From Pontederia crassipes (taxonomy: Eukaryota; Streptophyta; Magnoliopsida; Commelinales; Pontederiaceae): a DNA stretch of 64,000 nt. The first letter of the stretch is position 1. Each line of letters opens with the position of its first letter. Positions 11,101-24,856 of this stretch are shown here, piece by piece. The notes beneath the pieces were generated by a model. It had not been told where the DNA came from. It saw only the letters and a list, made by a program, of their open reading frames with translations, and ran no database searches. The stretch lies in assembly GCA_030549335.1 (NCBI GenBank), contig CM060191.1, positions 53,419,447 through 53,483,446 of the forward strand, read 5' to 3'. Made by a program: the position numbers and the translations under genes.

Positions 11101-14100
11101 ACTGTTCCAGTGCCGTCTTTTTTTCCCCCTTTTTTTTTTCTTTGCATGAGTTGAAATATATATTGTGATGGATGAATTTGGTAATGCTTGCAATGCATTT
11201 TTTTATCCAAATCTGCGGTCCAAATATATCAAACCTTTTTGCGTGAATCCTAATTTCACTTACATCGTGCTTCTCTTGCTTCCGTAACAATCCTTTCGAA
11301 CTAAAGAACTGTTTCATGTAAAGTGTATCCAAACATTCGGTTTTTACTTCACAAAATCTTTAACTACACTATTAAGCACTATTATCGAGAAGCAAATCAA
11401 CAATGGCTTCTTTTGTAAAAAAATATTTATGGTCAGTTGCCCATCTTTTGGTTAACCAAGCTTTTGTCTTCTGACTACTCCGGAGCTTTATATAATAGAT
11501 AATAAGCATTTTCTTTTATCTCCGAAGCAATGATAAAGTTTTAAATACGTTTGGGCATGGAAACTAGGAGTGTTTGTAAACACGATAAGAATTTGAACCG
11601 GTCAGTCAAGTCCTCTTCTAGATCGAAGGGCAAAACCGAGGAAGGAAAAAGATGAAGCCATTAGTTCACGAAATTAATTATTAGTGAAAAAAAGATATGA
11701 GAGAGTTTTGGGGTCCACTACTAAATTAGTTACATGTAAAATATTGTGGACTATCCTTTTTTTCAAAACATAATGTACATTTTTATCGTCAAGCAAGTGT
11801 ATATTTATATAATTATGATTAAATGCACAAACTAGTATTTATTTATTATTTGTTAACATAAATTAGGGATTTAATTGATTATCTATATGAACTTTGTATT
11901 AGTATAAGTATCATTAGATTATGTTTAATTTGATATTATTAATTTATTTTCTGTTTTTATCATGTTAATTCTTAATTAACTCGGTGAATATTATGTAGGC
12001 TTTTCATGTTTATTTAAATTGTCACTTAAAATAAGTAATTAGTATTGAAGGCAATTTTTATATTATCAACTAATATGATATACCAATCATTTAAAATAAG
12101 TAATATTAAATTATCATAATTTCATAAATCAATTTTTTATCCATCGAAAAAATAAAAGCACTTTTTGAATTTTCATTTTCATCAAAACTATCAATCATTT
12201 TTTTTTAAATTCTTTTTGTTTACAGTTTTAGCCGACCCCACCTAGTGAGATAAAACTTTATTATTGTTATCTTCTTGTTTACGATTTTCATGAGTTTTAA
12301 TGCGGAGCATGTCCGGGGCAACGTGTCCTTGCCCCATGGGGATTGCAATACCTCTTGTTGTGAGTCCACTTCCATCGAAGATTATGATAAGTTAGCTCGG
12401 AGGATAAGAGGAACAGGAAGTGGAACAAATCAATCCTAGAAATTAGTTGGAAGTTGTAATACTGCAATATCGAGTAATTAGCATTCGTCTTGAGAGTTGT
12501 ACTACTAGATGGAGAATGCTAACCAAGACCATAAAATACTTGTCCGGTTGTCTCCTGCCCCCTGTTGTTATAAAAAGTTGGGATTTGCTCAAAGAAGGTG
12601 GGAACATCCATGGGAATGTTCCTCCTAATATTCCACGTTCTTGCAATCAACCCCCCAGTATATATCTCTTCCAATGTGGTCATCGCTCGGGCATCTCAAC
12701 TCCACGTAGTTCCCAATATACTGTATTCTTCACCGATGAATAATTTGTCTTGGAGGGAGGGATGGAGAGAGGAGAGAGAGAGAGTATAGTATCCCTTTGT
12801 ATTATGTATCACAAGCATGCAGTTTATAGATCTCTAGTCATTATATCACAAGCACTCCGAGCCACTTTTACAGCAAATCTTTTATTTGATGATTGTACGT
12901 ATCAAACTCGGTCTTTTGCCTTTAATCTGTGTGTGCATGTATGTGTGAGAGAAAGAGAGAGAGAGAGAAGGTCGCCCTTGGACCCCTTGTAGTATTACTA
13001 TTATGAAGAGGAAGCATGCAAATGGTGATATACTATACAAATACCACGCCATTATCGTAGGCACTCGTCTTTGTTCCCTAATCATCATGGATCCATGCAA
13101 TGCAGCATACTCCCGATGGGCTCCTAAATCATAATTCCATGCAAGCTTGATTGCTTCATCCCCCAGCAATTATTCCCCTAAAATGGACGTCCCCATATAT
13201 ACTTAATGGCGAGAGAGACGACGACCACATTATTACCAACCTTTTTTACGCGCGCTACGTACGTACGTAGAAGTATAATATATGTAGCATTCACATTACA
13301 TGCACGTTCTGTTACTTGTGTACATGTCTTGGATGTACTTTTCTTTTAAAATCACACTGGGACAATTTAGATGTGTTAGTGTGTAAAGGGCTGTGAGTTG
13401 TGAGGGGCACGCAAAGGCAGCATGCACGCACATCGAAGGACACGTGCGCGAGCGCCCGCGGCGCTCGGCCGGCCGTGGGCGCCCACCGCCATCCTGATGG
13501 TGGTGGGTGGTCCTCCAATGTGTCTTTTGGACCCCATGCCATGCATGTCCATGGATGGGGCACTGCTTCCTAGCTTCGCTTGGATTCCATCCCCCACACG
13601 CAGAACGAACTAAAGGCGATCAAGGGAGGGAGAGGAGGAGGACGTGGTGGTGGTACTGGTAGTGGTAGCGGTGTTGGTGGTGGGACTGGCAAGAGGTGAT
13701 CGAAAGGGACCTCCACATTTCTTTCTTGTTAATTTTTTTACAGGATCACGCAATGGATCTCGGGGCACGCAGCAGGCAGGCATGCCTTGGTTCCTCTACT
13801 GAGGCATGCAGGACAGGACACCCCACCCCACCCCCCCACCCCTCATGCCCTCATGGCCATGTAGTACTGCTACTGCTGCATGCAACTGAACAACTGCTGC
13901 GACTATACTTATCCCCTCTCTCCTCTCCTTTCGTGAAAAGAGAATTAAGGGGACGAGGAGACATGAGGTTAGAGAGGCATGGGAAAAGTGGCAGAAGGCT
14001 CATCATGCCGCATAGGAGACAGGAAGACACCCTATGCGAGTCTCTATGGCCATTGACTCTACCACAATCCATCATGACCCATTAATTGTTATTGTTGGTG

Positions 14101-15477
14101 CTGGTAGTGATGGTGTTCTTAGTAAAGATCCAATTTGCTTCTGTGTCTGTTCAATTGGTGATAGTATAGCTAATAGTAATAGTAATGGTAGAAGACTGGA
14201 AGAGTATTGATTAAGAAGCTCCTTTCTCTTGGGCTTGGGATGATGCTTTCTAGATAGATGATAGAAGTAAACATATGTGCATGTCAACCTTAGGAAACTA
14301 AAGGTCCAGTGCTTTTGCTCCACCCCCAACAGCCTTTTCCCACATTTTCTCCCCCTTTTCAGAATAAAGCTCATGACAAGCTTGGGAGTGAAGGTAGAGG
14401 TCTGGCCAACACTATCCACTGTCACCAAGGAGAATTAGGAGGAAAAAAAAGGGAAGGAAGAAGAAGGGAAAAACAAAAGGCAATGAAAATGCAAAGTGAT
14501 GGTTGTTGGTGTGTACCAGTGCATGTCATAAAAGTGGCTTTAAGACATGTAGGGCTTAGGGTTTTAAGGTTGTGACAGTACACCACTAAGTATTTTCAAA
14601 TGCAGTCCCCTCATAGCCTAAATGATGGTGTTAAAAGGATTTGCAAAAAAGAAAAAAAAACAAATGAGGGTGAATTCTGATCTCTTGAACTTCAAGGCAG
14701 CTGTATGAGTTCTGATTTTTAATTACATTTTTATTCTTTTCACCCTCCTTTAATTAACCCTCACCCTTCATGAGTGTTTAGCCAGTTAGTGAAAGAAAGT
14801 ATCATGTGTTTCCAAGTGACTATCTATCAAGAGATACTTCAAAAAAAAGTAAGTAGACTCACCGAAAAAAAGGGCAAGTAGAGCTTCAAGTTCCATGACC
14901 CCATGCAGCTAAATGTCAAGAAATTAAAACCATAAACGAGCACATCATTCAACAAGAACTTTCACATATTCCAATTGGTGGATCTTATCCATTCACTTTT
15001 GCTCCCTAGGGGGAGAATTGAACACCCGCATTTCATTCATCTATTGGTTTGCAATCCATTCCAACTGTCACTTTGCACTCCTAATCAGAGTAGCTGTCAT
15101 GTTTGTTTGTCTAAAATCGAAATTGCCGCATGAAACCACTGTACATTATTATAATGCATACTGCTAACCAGCTGAACTCTCTACTGCCTCTTTCTCATTG
15201 CTAGAAATCATGTCTTACTCAAGTCCCTTCCCCTATTTTCCCACCGATCAAAACTCTCCTAAATTCGATTAGGTGAGTTATTAAGATGTTCTTTTAAATC
15301 TCTACGTAGCAGCACTTTCGGAATTCTCTTAATTTACGAGCTCAACATGCTCTTAGTTGAGCACTTAATCCAACCATTTTAGTGTTATTATCTTTAACCT
15401 GGAGTTTGTCTTTCGATACTTTATTAGTCACCCACGCAGACTACTTTGTTTCACATTAAGAGGACATTTATTTGGGC
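11101..15477. other. Intergenic region with no recognised gene
   Basis: Only short, overlapping, repeat-biased ORFs occur here and none resembles a protein I know. There are (GA)n tracts near 12768-12785 and 12950-12968, and a perfect 16-bp palindrome of ACGT units at 13255-13270. A GC-rich patch lies at about 13430-13560, with a small inverted repeat CCCACCGCCATC/GATGGTGGTGGG near 13480-13510. A GGT-rich run lies at 13645-13685 and a C-rich run at 13820-13845. A long non-coding transcript cannot be excluded. Confidence 0.5.
12229..12268 (+). mobile_element. Au-like SINE 3' remnant
   Basis: The sequence TTAGCCGACCCCACCTAGTG followed by AGATAAAACTTTATTATTG is a degraded copy of the SINE 3' end found intact at 6600-6657. 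About 40 bp remain. Confidence 0.7.
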
Positions 15478-16035
15478 CACGTTTGGTTGTAGAATTAAAT
15501 TGGAATCGCGACTTCATTTCTTTTTCAAATGCGGTCAAAGGAATCACGAGCTAGTGGAATCGCGAGTTGAAATCGGAACCTCACGTTCAAGTGCTCCGAT
15601 TCCATCTTTTTGGTGAAACCGAAGAGCGCGGTAGGGGGACTAATTTTTTTTTTCTCTTGACGTGACCTTTTTTTTATTAGGTTTTTCTTTTTTTTTCTTA
15701 TTTTCTCTCACACATTTTACGCTTATAAAATAATTTATTACATATAGAATATTTTATAATAATTAATTAATATTTAATTAATTAAAATTAATTTTAAAAA
15801 TGGTTTTTTATATTTGAAAACTATACTTTTTAAACATTTTTCCATAAAAATATTTTAATTTTAATTTTTATTAATAATAAAAACTTTACAATTATAATAT
15901 TTTTAAAATTCAAAATCTATAAAAAATTCATCCATCACATTAATTTCTTTATCACATCCAACTCCGTGGTTGTTTATTATTAGATTTCATTCTATCCAAA
16001 CACATTTTTAATTAATCTCATTTCCAAACGCGAGA
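15478..16035. mobile_element. Possible MITE with GTTTGG-type ends
   Basis: The left edge reads GGCCACGTTTGGTTGTAG and the right edge ATTTCCAAACGCGAG, roughly inverted. AT-rich DNA lies between. I could not find a convincing target duplication, so the borders are approximate and the call is weak. Confidence 0.35.
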
Positions 16036-18545
16036 ATGATATATCGTTTCTTCTTCTTTTATCAAACAAAATCTAGAATAAATATTTTATGATCCTCAGT
16101 AAATAAATGATGGTCTTGCCAATTTACAAGAGTGGTATCTTATTTGGATGTTCACTAATTCCCTTGTTTTATGCATAGCCAAGTTCACCAGAAACAGGTC
16201 TGCGGCAGTACTGAAAAATATTAAACAGGTTTTATATATATTATCAATTCTTTCATTATAGATATAATATTATTTGTAATAAATTTCATGCTTTTCTATC
16301 ACATTATCGAACTCTAATTTAATAATTTTAAAATTTTAGTAGCATATTTTATATCTAATATAAAATCATTTTTTATATTGCTTTAATTTATTATATATTT
16401 TTAAAATATAATTATATAAAATTATTCTGCTGAAAAAATCACTTAAAAAATCCAACACGTTAGAGGATGGTTTTTATTTTTTTAAAATAATTTTAGAGCA
16501 GTTTTAAATTTTAAAAATTGACTCAAAAAATAGTGTTTGATTTTTTGGAGCAAAAATTCGACTCGACATCAACTACTTTCGTAATAATAATTTAATATGA
16601 ATTAATAAAAATGTAATAATATAATTAGTATGAAATATCATTATATAAATATCTTTTAATATGAGTTAATATTTCTCAAAAAAATTATATTGCACTTGGT
16701 GAAATTTTTTTAAAAAATAAAAAATTAGAAAAGTTTGGAACAATTTGGGTAAATTTGAAATCCTACCATATTATTTAGATCTTACGTTCCTATGAACACA
16801 AATTCAATATCGGCATAGCATATCTTAAGTAAAATTATATAGTTTTACGATCTTATCACGATCTTGATAACCTTGCTATTAGAAAAAAAATGTATAAATA
16901 AGATATTAGTCAACTATACATGGCCTAACATAATTTGTAGGTTATTGAATTTAATAATTTTAATTTTCTAATTATAAAACATGACATATACAATAATAAA
17001 TCATTTAAAAGTGAAACTTTATTTAATAAATATATTAATTATTAGATTGTTCTGATAAGTTAACATGCTTACTTGATTAATATGAGGATAGGATTATAGC
17101 ATAATGATAACAAATTGATTAGCTCAAAAAATAAATTAGATGTTATCAATTATCATCAATTTTAAAATACAACTTCGCTTATTATTGATGTAGAGAAATT
17201 ATATATACTTTTTACTCATATTCAGCATATATTTATCTCATATTTTGCTATGTTTACATATTCAAGCACATGCTTTATTGTCAAAATACGTCTTTTACGA
17301 CTTTTTTCACATTCATTGTATGAAAAAAAATGATATTTCATGTCTTTTGGACTACATTATTGCTTTTCATTATTGTTTTTCATGCAAAAATCTCAGCCAG
17401 CTAATAAAAGGATGAATTGGTTGAATGAAGGTCGAGATTCTAAGCAGTCGACAGCAAGTGGGGACACTTAGGACAGAAGTGCCTCCATTTGGACATAGGC
17501 AGATTCTAGAGAAGCAATGCGGCTCACCAGGGCAATTGATTCAAAGTAGCAAATAGCTTGAGGGAGACACATTTTCACATCAGCCTCAGAGATTCTCTTG
17601 CACCAGAAGAAGAAAGCTTCCTTTAACACTTTTATGAGCAAATGTAAATAAGAAAGTAGGTGAACAAATGAACATGTGGCAAGCTTGAACTAGAGTATAA
17701 AGCAAAGATAGGCAACCAAAGAGACGGATGTTCTGGATTCCACTAAGCATATTCTATATTCAAAGTGGGCAGACAAGAGAGTAGATAGATGAGTGGTCAT
17801 TCGTAGGAGTATAAAAGGATATGAATGCTTCCAAAGAAGGAATCCCCCAATCCCCAATCCATTTCATTGTGTAGCTTGAGAGAATAACAAGGCTGAAGAG
17901 GAGACTGTGGTAGTGGCCTTTTGTTCTTTTTCTCTTTTCTTATTTAAGTGTTCAATTGGACATGGACGCTCTGTCCTCCTCGTTATTGATGTGTAACTGA
18001 ACTAGCCAGTTTGAGCTAGGGAGATTTGTGATGGATATTTCTGTTTCTAAACTTATATTTTCATTTACTTTACCATATTCATTTATTACTCCATTGGTTG
18101 ATTCAATTTCATGCTCTTTCTCTAAAATGTTGTTCGCATTTTCTCTGTTGTTTAATCCATCGTGTCTTGGTCTGAGAGGGTAATATCTTCTTCATCTCAA
18201 ACTTCAAGACCGATAGGTGAGGAGTTTGAATTGAGTTCATTTACAAAGACACATTACGATTAAGGCTTTCACACATCATTTTTGTTTTCGTCAAAACCTT
18301 TGGGTTCAGTTCGGACATCTCTTGGTATTAGTAATTTCCACTCAAGAGAATGATCCGATTCCTTAGCTAATGCATACGATCCAGTGAGTGAGTTAGGTCG
18401 ATGCTAGGATATGCAAAGGACATGTTAGGATATGCTAGGAAGCGCATAAGCTTCCTTTGTTCTATTTTTGAGAGATGGTTTTTTTATTTGAACTTCAAGT
18501 ATATCCTTCGCCCGAGAGGGTACATTACTCCCCAATAATTATATG
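16036..18545. other. AT-rich intergenic DNA, probably old transposon remains
   Basis: No gene was seen. Sequence at about 17380-18540 has the look of non-coding LTR-element DNA. Phrases such as AGAGGGTAAT recur both here (about 18175) and at about 20470, on either side of the LTR at 18546-20317. This suggests that LTR inserted into an older element, though I could not define that element. Confidence 0.4.
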
Positions 18546-18699
18546 TGATGCATGCTCATTTCTACATATTATTTTGCACTTTAATAAGTTGAAATTGAAT
18601 AAAGCATGCATCAATTTTTTGATATTTTTATGAAAATTTTATTTTCTTTATAATTATATGATATTCACGAAATTGACTTGTTAGGAGAAGAAAACAACC

Positions 18700-19090
18700 C
18701 ACGTAGGCAGACATGGGCCGTTTCTGCCAAAGCCATGTTAGCCCTAACACGGGTACATGGAGCGTTATGCTAAATCTTGCACAAAATGGCCTATGACAGA
18801 AGGAAAACGGCTCGTGTCTAATGGAGATTACACGTTGGTGGTGCTACGATTTCACTATCTAACACGGCCCGTGTCTTCTCTTACATGGTCCGTGTTATTA
18901 ATATTACTAGATTTGACGCACTGAAACGAGGACCGTGTAATCAAAGAACTAATCAACATGGGTTGTGTCCCGAGCAAAATGGTCCATGTTAATTATATCG
19001 AAGGATTCATCGCGTCGAAACGGGGGTCGTGTAATCACAACATTATCCAACATGGCCCGTGTCATTAATGACATGGTCCGTGTTTATCTC
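18700..19090 (+). repeat. Array of CACGG-CCCGTGT palindromic motifs in an LTR
   Basis: About ten related short motifs recur at irregular spacing: CACGGCCCGTGT, ACATGGTCCGTGTT, AACGAGGACCGTGTAA, CATGGCCCGTGTC and similar. Many are near-palindromes. They lie in the U3-like half of the LTR. Confidence 0.75.
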
Positions 19091-19451
19091 CATATTTGTG
19101 GTACGTCGTGCCTACAAAAGGCCTCCTATTTCACCCCATAGAGGCATTGAATGTTGAAGCAGAAGATCCACTTTCAAATCAAAAGGAGAGTCTTTTGGCT
19201 ACTTTGTTTAGAGTCACATTTCAAGTTTAGAGTTCTATTTTCTTGTTCATTTTTTTGTACTGTAATCTTTGCATCATGATGATTAACTCTCCAACAATGG
19301 AGTAATCTTCTCAATTGGTTTTACTTTGTTGAACTCCTTATTTTGAAATAAAAGATTATTTTTCTTATTTGAATATGGATGTTGTTTTTACTTGGAAATT
19401 TAATCATTTTTAGCATCTCATATCTCTCTCTTATCTACTCAGTGAGATTTA

Positions 19452-19872
19452 GGCTTTGTTTGGATACATCATCAATAAAGGAAAAGAAGGGGAATGTGAG
19501 GGAAGGGAAAAGGGGGGAATGAAAAGAAAGATAATGGATGGAAAGAGTTTGTTTGGATAGAAGAAAATGGAGGGGAAAATTTTAAGTATAAATTTTATAT
19601 GTCAATTATACCCTTAGTTCTTAATGATGATAAATTATACATATAAGGGTAATTACATCATTTGATTTATTAAAATAATTAAATAAATGTTTACCCTTCA
19701 TTACCCTCTAATTTGGGGTTTAAAAAAGCCATCAGAGGAGGGGAATGTAGGGTGATTTCCTCTCCATTCCCCTCCATTTTCCTTACTAAATAATCTATCG
19801 AAACTAGGTAAAAAAAAATTTACCTTCCCTTCCCCCTCCTTAACTCCCTTTTACTTCAAATCAAATAGGGGC
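19452..19872. mobile_element. PIF/Harbinger-like (Tourist-type) MITE inside the LTR
   Basis: The 421-bp insert starts GGCTTTGTTTGG and ends CAAATAGGGGC. It is flanked by the 3-bp repeat TTA (19449-19451 and 19873-19875), the usual target of PIF/Harbinger elements. It has no coding capacity. Confidence 0.65.
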
Positions 19873-20317
19873 TTAGAGGAGTGTGGATTTAGACTTACTC
19901 GATTGAGGAGTCTTTGGGATGAATTAAATTGTGTTTTATCCATAAATATTTGAAGAATGATTTGATTAAACTTTCTTCAAATGTTCAATTGATAAAACAA
20001 ATAGAACATCTAGTTAGAGTCCTAAATTATATTTCAATTATTTCCATCAGATATGATTTTCTTACTTGATTTAAATAACAGTGGAGGAATGCTTGTAAAA
20101 GCAATATTTCTCCTATTTGATATTTTTCTCTTTCACTCGTTCGATCTACTTTTTATTTATCTCTCTGGTATTTCTACAATTCAGTTCTTTTAAAAATTCT
20201 CATCTATTAGGAATAAGAGATTAAAATTATTGTGGAATCGATATCTTTTCACTATTTTACTACTTGTGCGATCGGTACACTTGCTATCTTTTTCTACTCT
20301 ATAGAAAAATTGCATCA

Positions 20318-21616
20318 GTAAGCGTGTGGAGAGGTGGAGCAGTTGTTGGATTATAACTAAGAGGTCCCGGTGGTCGGTGCCGAGCGAGGCCAAGAAGTAG
20401 GCTCATAGCAATTTTTGTGTTTTATGTTTCATTAATCGAATGGTTATAGGTTTTGGTGTTGGTGATCTTGGCTCAAGAGGGTAATTTATTCCTCAATCAT
20501 CATATTTATGTCGAGAGGTGGGGTGACGATTGAGTTACATCAGAATGGTCATTAACAAATAGTCTCGAGCAAGGCCGAGAGGCAAACTTGGAATATTTCC
20601 TGCATTTTTTCTATTATAGCCATTTTCTTTATTTGAATTGTTTTAAAATTTTCAAATGTCCGTGATCCTGGCCATCCATCGCATGTGTGTCAATAGGTGA
20701 GGTGACGATTATGATATATCAAAAGTGATCACCAATGATAAGTGCCAAGTAGTCCTGAGAGTTTTGCTTGGAGCAGTTATGTGATAATCATTGTTTTATC
20801 TCGAATTGAATCTAAAGGAATCCACTCAAAAGAAAATATCACTTGCCGGTATTAGGTACGGACCGAGTGGTTGGCTGAGTCCCGACTTAAGACTCAGGAT
20901 TCCTTTAATTTCATAAGTGAGAGCATATCATTACATGCCCCTCTTCCCAATATTTGGTATTTAGAATGACTCAACACCATGAGAACGTGACGGATATGTT
21001 CTGGGTGATGACCCATGAATGTAAGTTCAGCAGCCGATGAAGACTAGACTGTCTGGTCGTTGGATGACATCTGCCATACATGGGGGCATCAATTGCTACT
21101 TTATGCGGTTCATATTGGTTAAAAAAACAAAAATTCTGAAATTATTCCCCTAAATCCTAGTGTTTATTTACTTTGATTTTAGTCCACACTTCATTTCTAT
21201 TTTTTGTCTTGTTTTATGCTTACACTAAAAATATCTATGAAACTTCATTTACAATAATTTCTACTTTAGTAATATTTTACTTTCTCACTTTGAACATCCC
21301 TAAATTTAGCTTTTCCTTCAAAATGGTTTCAATCAAGTGTACTTTCGACTTTTGTCCTTGTGGTTTGATCCTCAAAATTGTGCACTTGTAGTATTATCGT
21401 GTGTGCTAAGAATTTTATTAAATTTTTTTCAAGATTTTCTACCGAGTGTAGGCATGTTCACTAGTGGAGGCATCTTGTGACTTAAGGATAACTCAATATC
21501 TTTGTTACCAACTTTTCACTTGAAGCACAAGTTCTATGAGTCAATTATAAAAAAAGTTTATTCGACCTACATGTCTTTTGCATGCAAAAAAAAAAACAAA
21601 TTGAATATATAGTTTC

Positions 21617-21681
<65 letters not shown>

Positions 21682-21978
21682 TAGAAGCTTATGATACTTC
21701 AAAGTTAAGAATCCTAGTTAAGACATGCATTGAAAAAATATTTCAACATCAATGATTCAAGTGAAATGATAAGCGACTCCTTATTTAAGAAATGTCTTGA
21801 GTTCGATTCCTTGTGAATATAAAACAATTTTGTTGGAAGCTTGACCTGACACTTCCAAGTACAAAATGTAGGACGACTTAATTAAAATAGTTGAGTTCGA
21901 CGATGAATCGATCTTCAATCGTGAATAATGCACTCACTAACATCACGTGAATAGTACGCTCAGTGACGACACACGAAG
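20318..21978. other. Intergenic DNA, no gene recognised
   Basis: No supported ORF. Text such as GAGGTGGGGTGACGATT recurs loosely (about 20515 and 20697), as in decayed LTR-element DNA. A microsatellite lies at 21617-21681. Confidence 0.45.
21617..21681 (+). repeat. (AAT)n microsatellite, about 21 units
   Basis: An uninterrupted AAT/TAA trinucleotide run of about 65 bp. Confidence 0.97.
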
Positions 21979-22456
21979 TAGGGGTGCTCACGAGTCGGGT
22001 TTGACCCGACCCGTGAACGGAGCCGACCCGACCTTGATCGGATCGGGTCGGATCGGATTACTCATTTTTTTAGTCATGATCCGACCCGACCCAACCCAAC
22101 CCGGGCCAGGTGGTCGGGTTACCCGACCATCATTTTTTATTTATTTTTATTTTTTAATATTAAAAGTATTTAATATTATATTTTTAATACAAAATGAAAG
22201 TATTTTTAAGTACCAAAAATATTATTTTAAATATCTATATACTTTTCTGTATTTAAAATAATTTATTTTATATTTTTTAAATGATATAAAATTGTTAAAT
22301 TAACTTAAAAATTATTTAAAATAAAAAGAAAAAATTGGGTCTATTGGATAAAAAAAGAAAAAATCGAATCTATCGGTCGGGTCGGATCAACTCGGGTTGA
22401 AATTTTTCAATCCGAACCCGACCCGACCCAACTGAGTCGACCCGGTGAACACCCCT
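21979..22456. mobile_element. Non-autonomous GGGTCGGG-rich MITE, copy 1 (hAT-like)
   Basis: Left end TAGGGGTGCTCACGAGTCGG and right end GACCCGGTGAACACCCCT are inverted. Both arms are rich in CCCGACCC/GGGTCGGG units around an AT-rich core. It is the same family as 27818-28224. I could not see a matching 8-bp target duplication for this copy. Confidence 0.72.
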
Positions 22457-23459
22457 GAGCCTTATATCCATAATGAATATGTGTGTGTGATAAAAAAAAT
22501 TTGATAAAAAAATATCTATTATTTTTTAGATAAGTTTTTTTAGAAAAAAATCATCCTCTAACGAAATAAATTTTCGAGTAGTTTGTTTAGCCCTTATTTT
22601 AATAAAATAATATAATAATAACAATTTTTTCGACTGGGATCTTAATTTCAGTGAATCGATTTCTCTGGATTAAGAAAAATACATTAAATCATAGTTTTAA
22701 ATTACGCTAATTTCAGTGCTCTGGTATTTTTAAAAATGGGTCAGTCGGCTTTTTTCTTACGCTACTAGTTTTAGGATTAAAAAACAAAGTGAGGTGTGGG
22801 GTTTTGGTGCTCGTGAGCGACTCAGCGTGACATCCGCTGTCGGAGCTACAGTCGTCAACACAACACAACCCCTGACCTGACCTGACCTGACGCAATTTCT
22901 GGCCTCTCTTTTCCGGCCCCCACTGATCACCACCTCTCTCTCTCTCTCGATATCACCACCAACGTAAGACACAAGGTGAGGTGAGGGCATCTTTCTCTCT
23001 CTCTCTCCAGTTCTAATAAAGCAATCAGGTGTTTAGCTGATAGAAACTCGTGCTGAACGAAACGTATTTCGCATGCATCAGATCATAAATGTGCTTTGTT
23101 TAATTGTTGAAATATATATATATATATTCTATCATCGTTTACATACAAAAACTGTTCTATTCATATATTAATGGTACGTACCACTTTAACTTAATCCAAT
23201 TCACGCCATTATTTGAACACGGTAGTTGTATTGTCATTTTAATATCATTGTCGTTCGATATTTTTTTTCTTTTTAGGAAAACATAATTATTTATTAATGA
23301 AAAGGAGAGAGTTGTCTAACGTTGAGGAGACCCAGATAGTCCAACACTAATAGAAGAAGTAACATTAATATTCTTGTAGTGACACCCTATTGAATATTAT
23401 TGCACCAATACAAAACACAAATATTTTGAAATATTATTTTTAACTTTTATTATCCATTT

Positions 23460-23495
<36 letters not shown>

Positions 23496-23920
23496 TTATA
23501 ACTTATAAGGTGTAGGGTAGGCATTGAATATTTCAATTAATTGCCAAGCTTCTCACTTTCTGGTTGTCCAATTATTGGTTCCATTATATCTAAAAGAAAA
23601 CGAGACAATAATTAATCTACCTTTTGATATCTTCTTTAAGCCATGCATCGCCGTTTGATTACTTGACCATATGAAGTTGAGACTTGGGAGATATAGGAAG
23701 GGGAGCCTCTTTATGGTTTTTAAGATTATAATCACATAATGGCTAACAAATTATCTATGATCTAACTGACATCACCCCACACAATAATTAAAAAAAGCAC
23801 ACTGCTCAGAACAAATGGTCATATATACAGATAAAATATGATGGTTGTCAAATCATGCAACATATAAAAATATATATCAACTTTTAAATTCAAAAGGTTA
23901 TATATATATTTTGTAGGGCA
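22457..23920. other. Intergenic DNA with microsatellites
   Basis: No gene seen. It includes a (CCTGA)n-like run at 22868-22890, (CT)n at 22932-22949 and 22990-23008, and (TA)n at about 23110-23127 and 23467-23491. Confidence 0.5.
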
Positions 23921-23925
23921 TAGAT

Positions 23926-24856
23926 TTGAGTAGCGTCCGCAACGATCGACGTTGGAGGCATGCACTACGAATAGTGAGGAGGGGGCGGGCCTCTCTAGTT
24001 CAAGTACTGTGTCGTTATATGAATATGTTATACTCATCAGTTGGCCAACATACGATGCAGGCATATGAGACACAATCCTCAAGTGCAAATCGCAGTTCAA
24101 ACATCGCTGGTGTGGTCGCTGCTGGACCTCAGCCGACCTCTAGAACAAACAAATATCATCCATCAGTCCCACAAGAGCGATCAGGATCAGCGGGAGGCTT
24201 CACAACGGCTAGTTCGAGTTGATCATGTGACAAAGAGCTGTGGCTTGACAAACAACCACAAGGGCTGATGAGATCCAATGTTCATGATAGAGGCTGGGGA
24301 TCTATACACACAGATCTACAAACACACGCTACACACGACTCAAATTGATCCACCTGCCATGCATCCAACAATTGTAATTCCATCATCCAAAATCTCTCAA
24401 CACCTAAAAGCCCAAAAAACAAGTAGATGCTCACTTCGGTTACCCTCTCCAAATCTAGAATTTCCACTCAGGTCTCAGTCCCATAGATCGGCCTTTAGGC
24501 CTAATCTCCACCATGCCTCCAACCTCAGCATGGGACATCCATCTTTCTTTTGTCAACCGGTCTGAAAGAGTGACCGAATGAAAATAAGAAAGAATAGGAG
24601 GCAAAGTTCTCTAAAGATGACTTACAGGACAATGTCCTTGCTTAGGGTTCCGCATTGAGAATTAGTCAGACCAAAGGAAGAAGGAAAGCATCATGACGCC
24701 GATGGCTCTAGCCTTATGTCGATAGAAGCCCTTGACAAAAAAACCAAAACAAGAGGTAAATAGGTTTCCTTCAACACCTCAAATCTCTTACTCCACACTT
24801 TTGATGTGTAGGCCAGGGGGTGTGGAGAACCTCAAGTTAACCAATAGATAAAACTA
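23926..24856 (+). pseudogene. Possible LINE ORF1 remnant / 5' region
   Basis: A 98-codon open stretch at 23926-24222, rich in S, Q, R and G, precedes the clear LINE endonuclease segment. This is where the low-complexity C-terminus of a plant L1 ORF1 would be. No zinc knuckle was found here, so the call is positional only. Confidence 0.3.

Larger units (their letters stand above)
18546..20317 (+). mobile_element. Athila-like solo LTR (probable)
   Basis: It starts TGATGCATGC and ends TTGCATCA, the same termini as the LTRs at 42200-43732 and 58198-59980. The 3' part (TACTACTTGTGCGATCGGTA, then CACTTGCTATC) is a diverged copy of the CTTGAGCGACTAGTGCACTT block found in those LTRs. The U3 part (about 18700-19090) carries repeated CACGGCCCGTGT-type motifs. 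Flanking 5-mers (ATATG and GTAAG) do not match. No polypurine tract or coding DNA adjoins, so a solo LTR with lost duplication or a recombinant is likely. A PIF-like MITE is inserted at 19452-19872. Confidence 0.68.

Noticed and set aside
12447-13169. Overlapping ORFs of 63-98 codons near 12.4-13.2 kb
   Set aside because: No similarity to known proteins, GA-repeat translations, and competing frames on both strands.
13422-14575. Cluster of overlapping ORFs on both strands at 13.3-14.6 kb as a gene
   Set aside because: Frames overlap on both strands, composition is low-complexity, and no domain or convincing splice pattern was seen.
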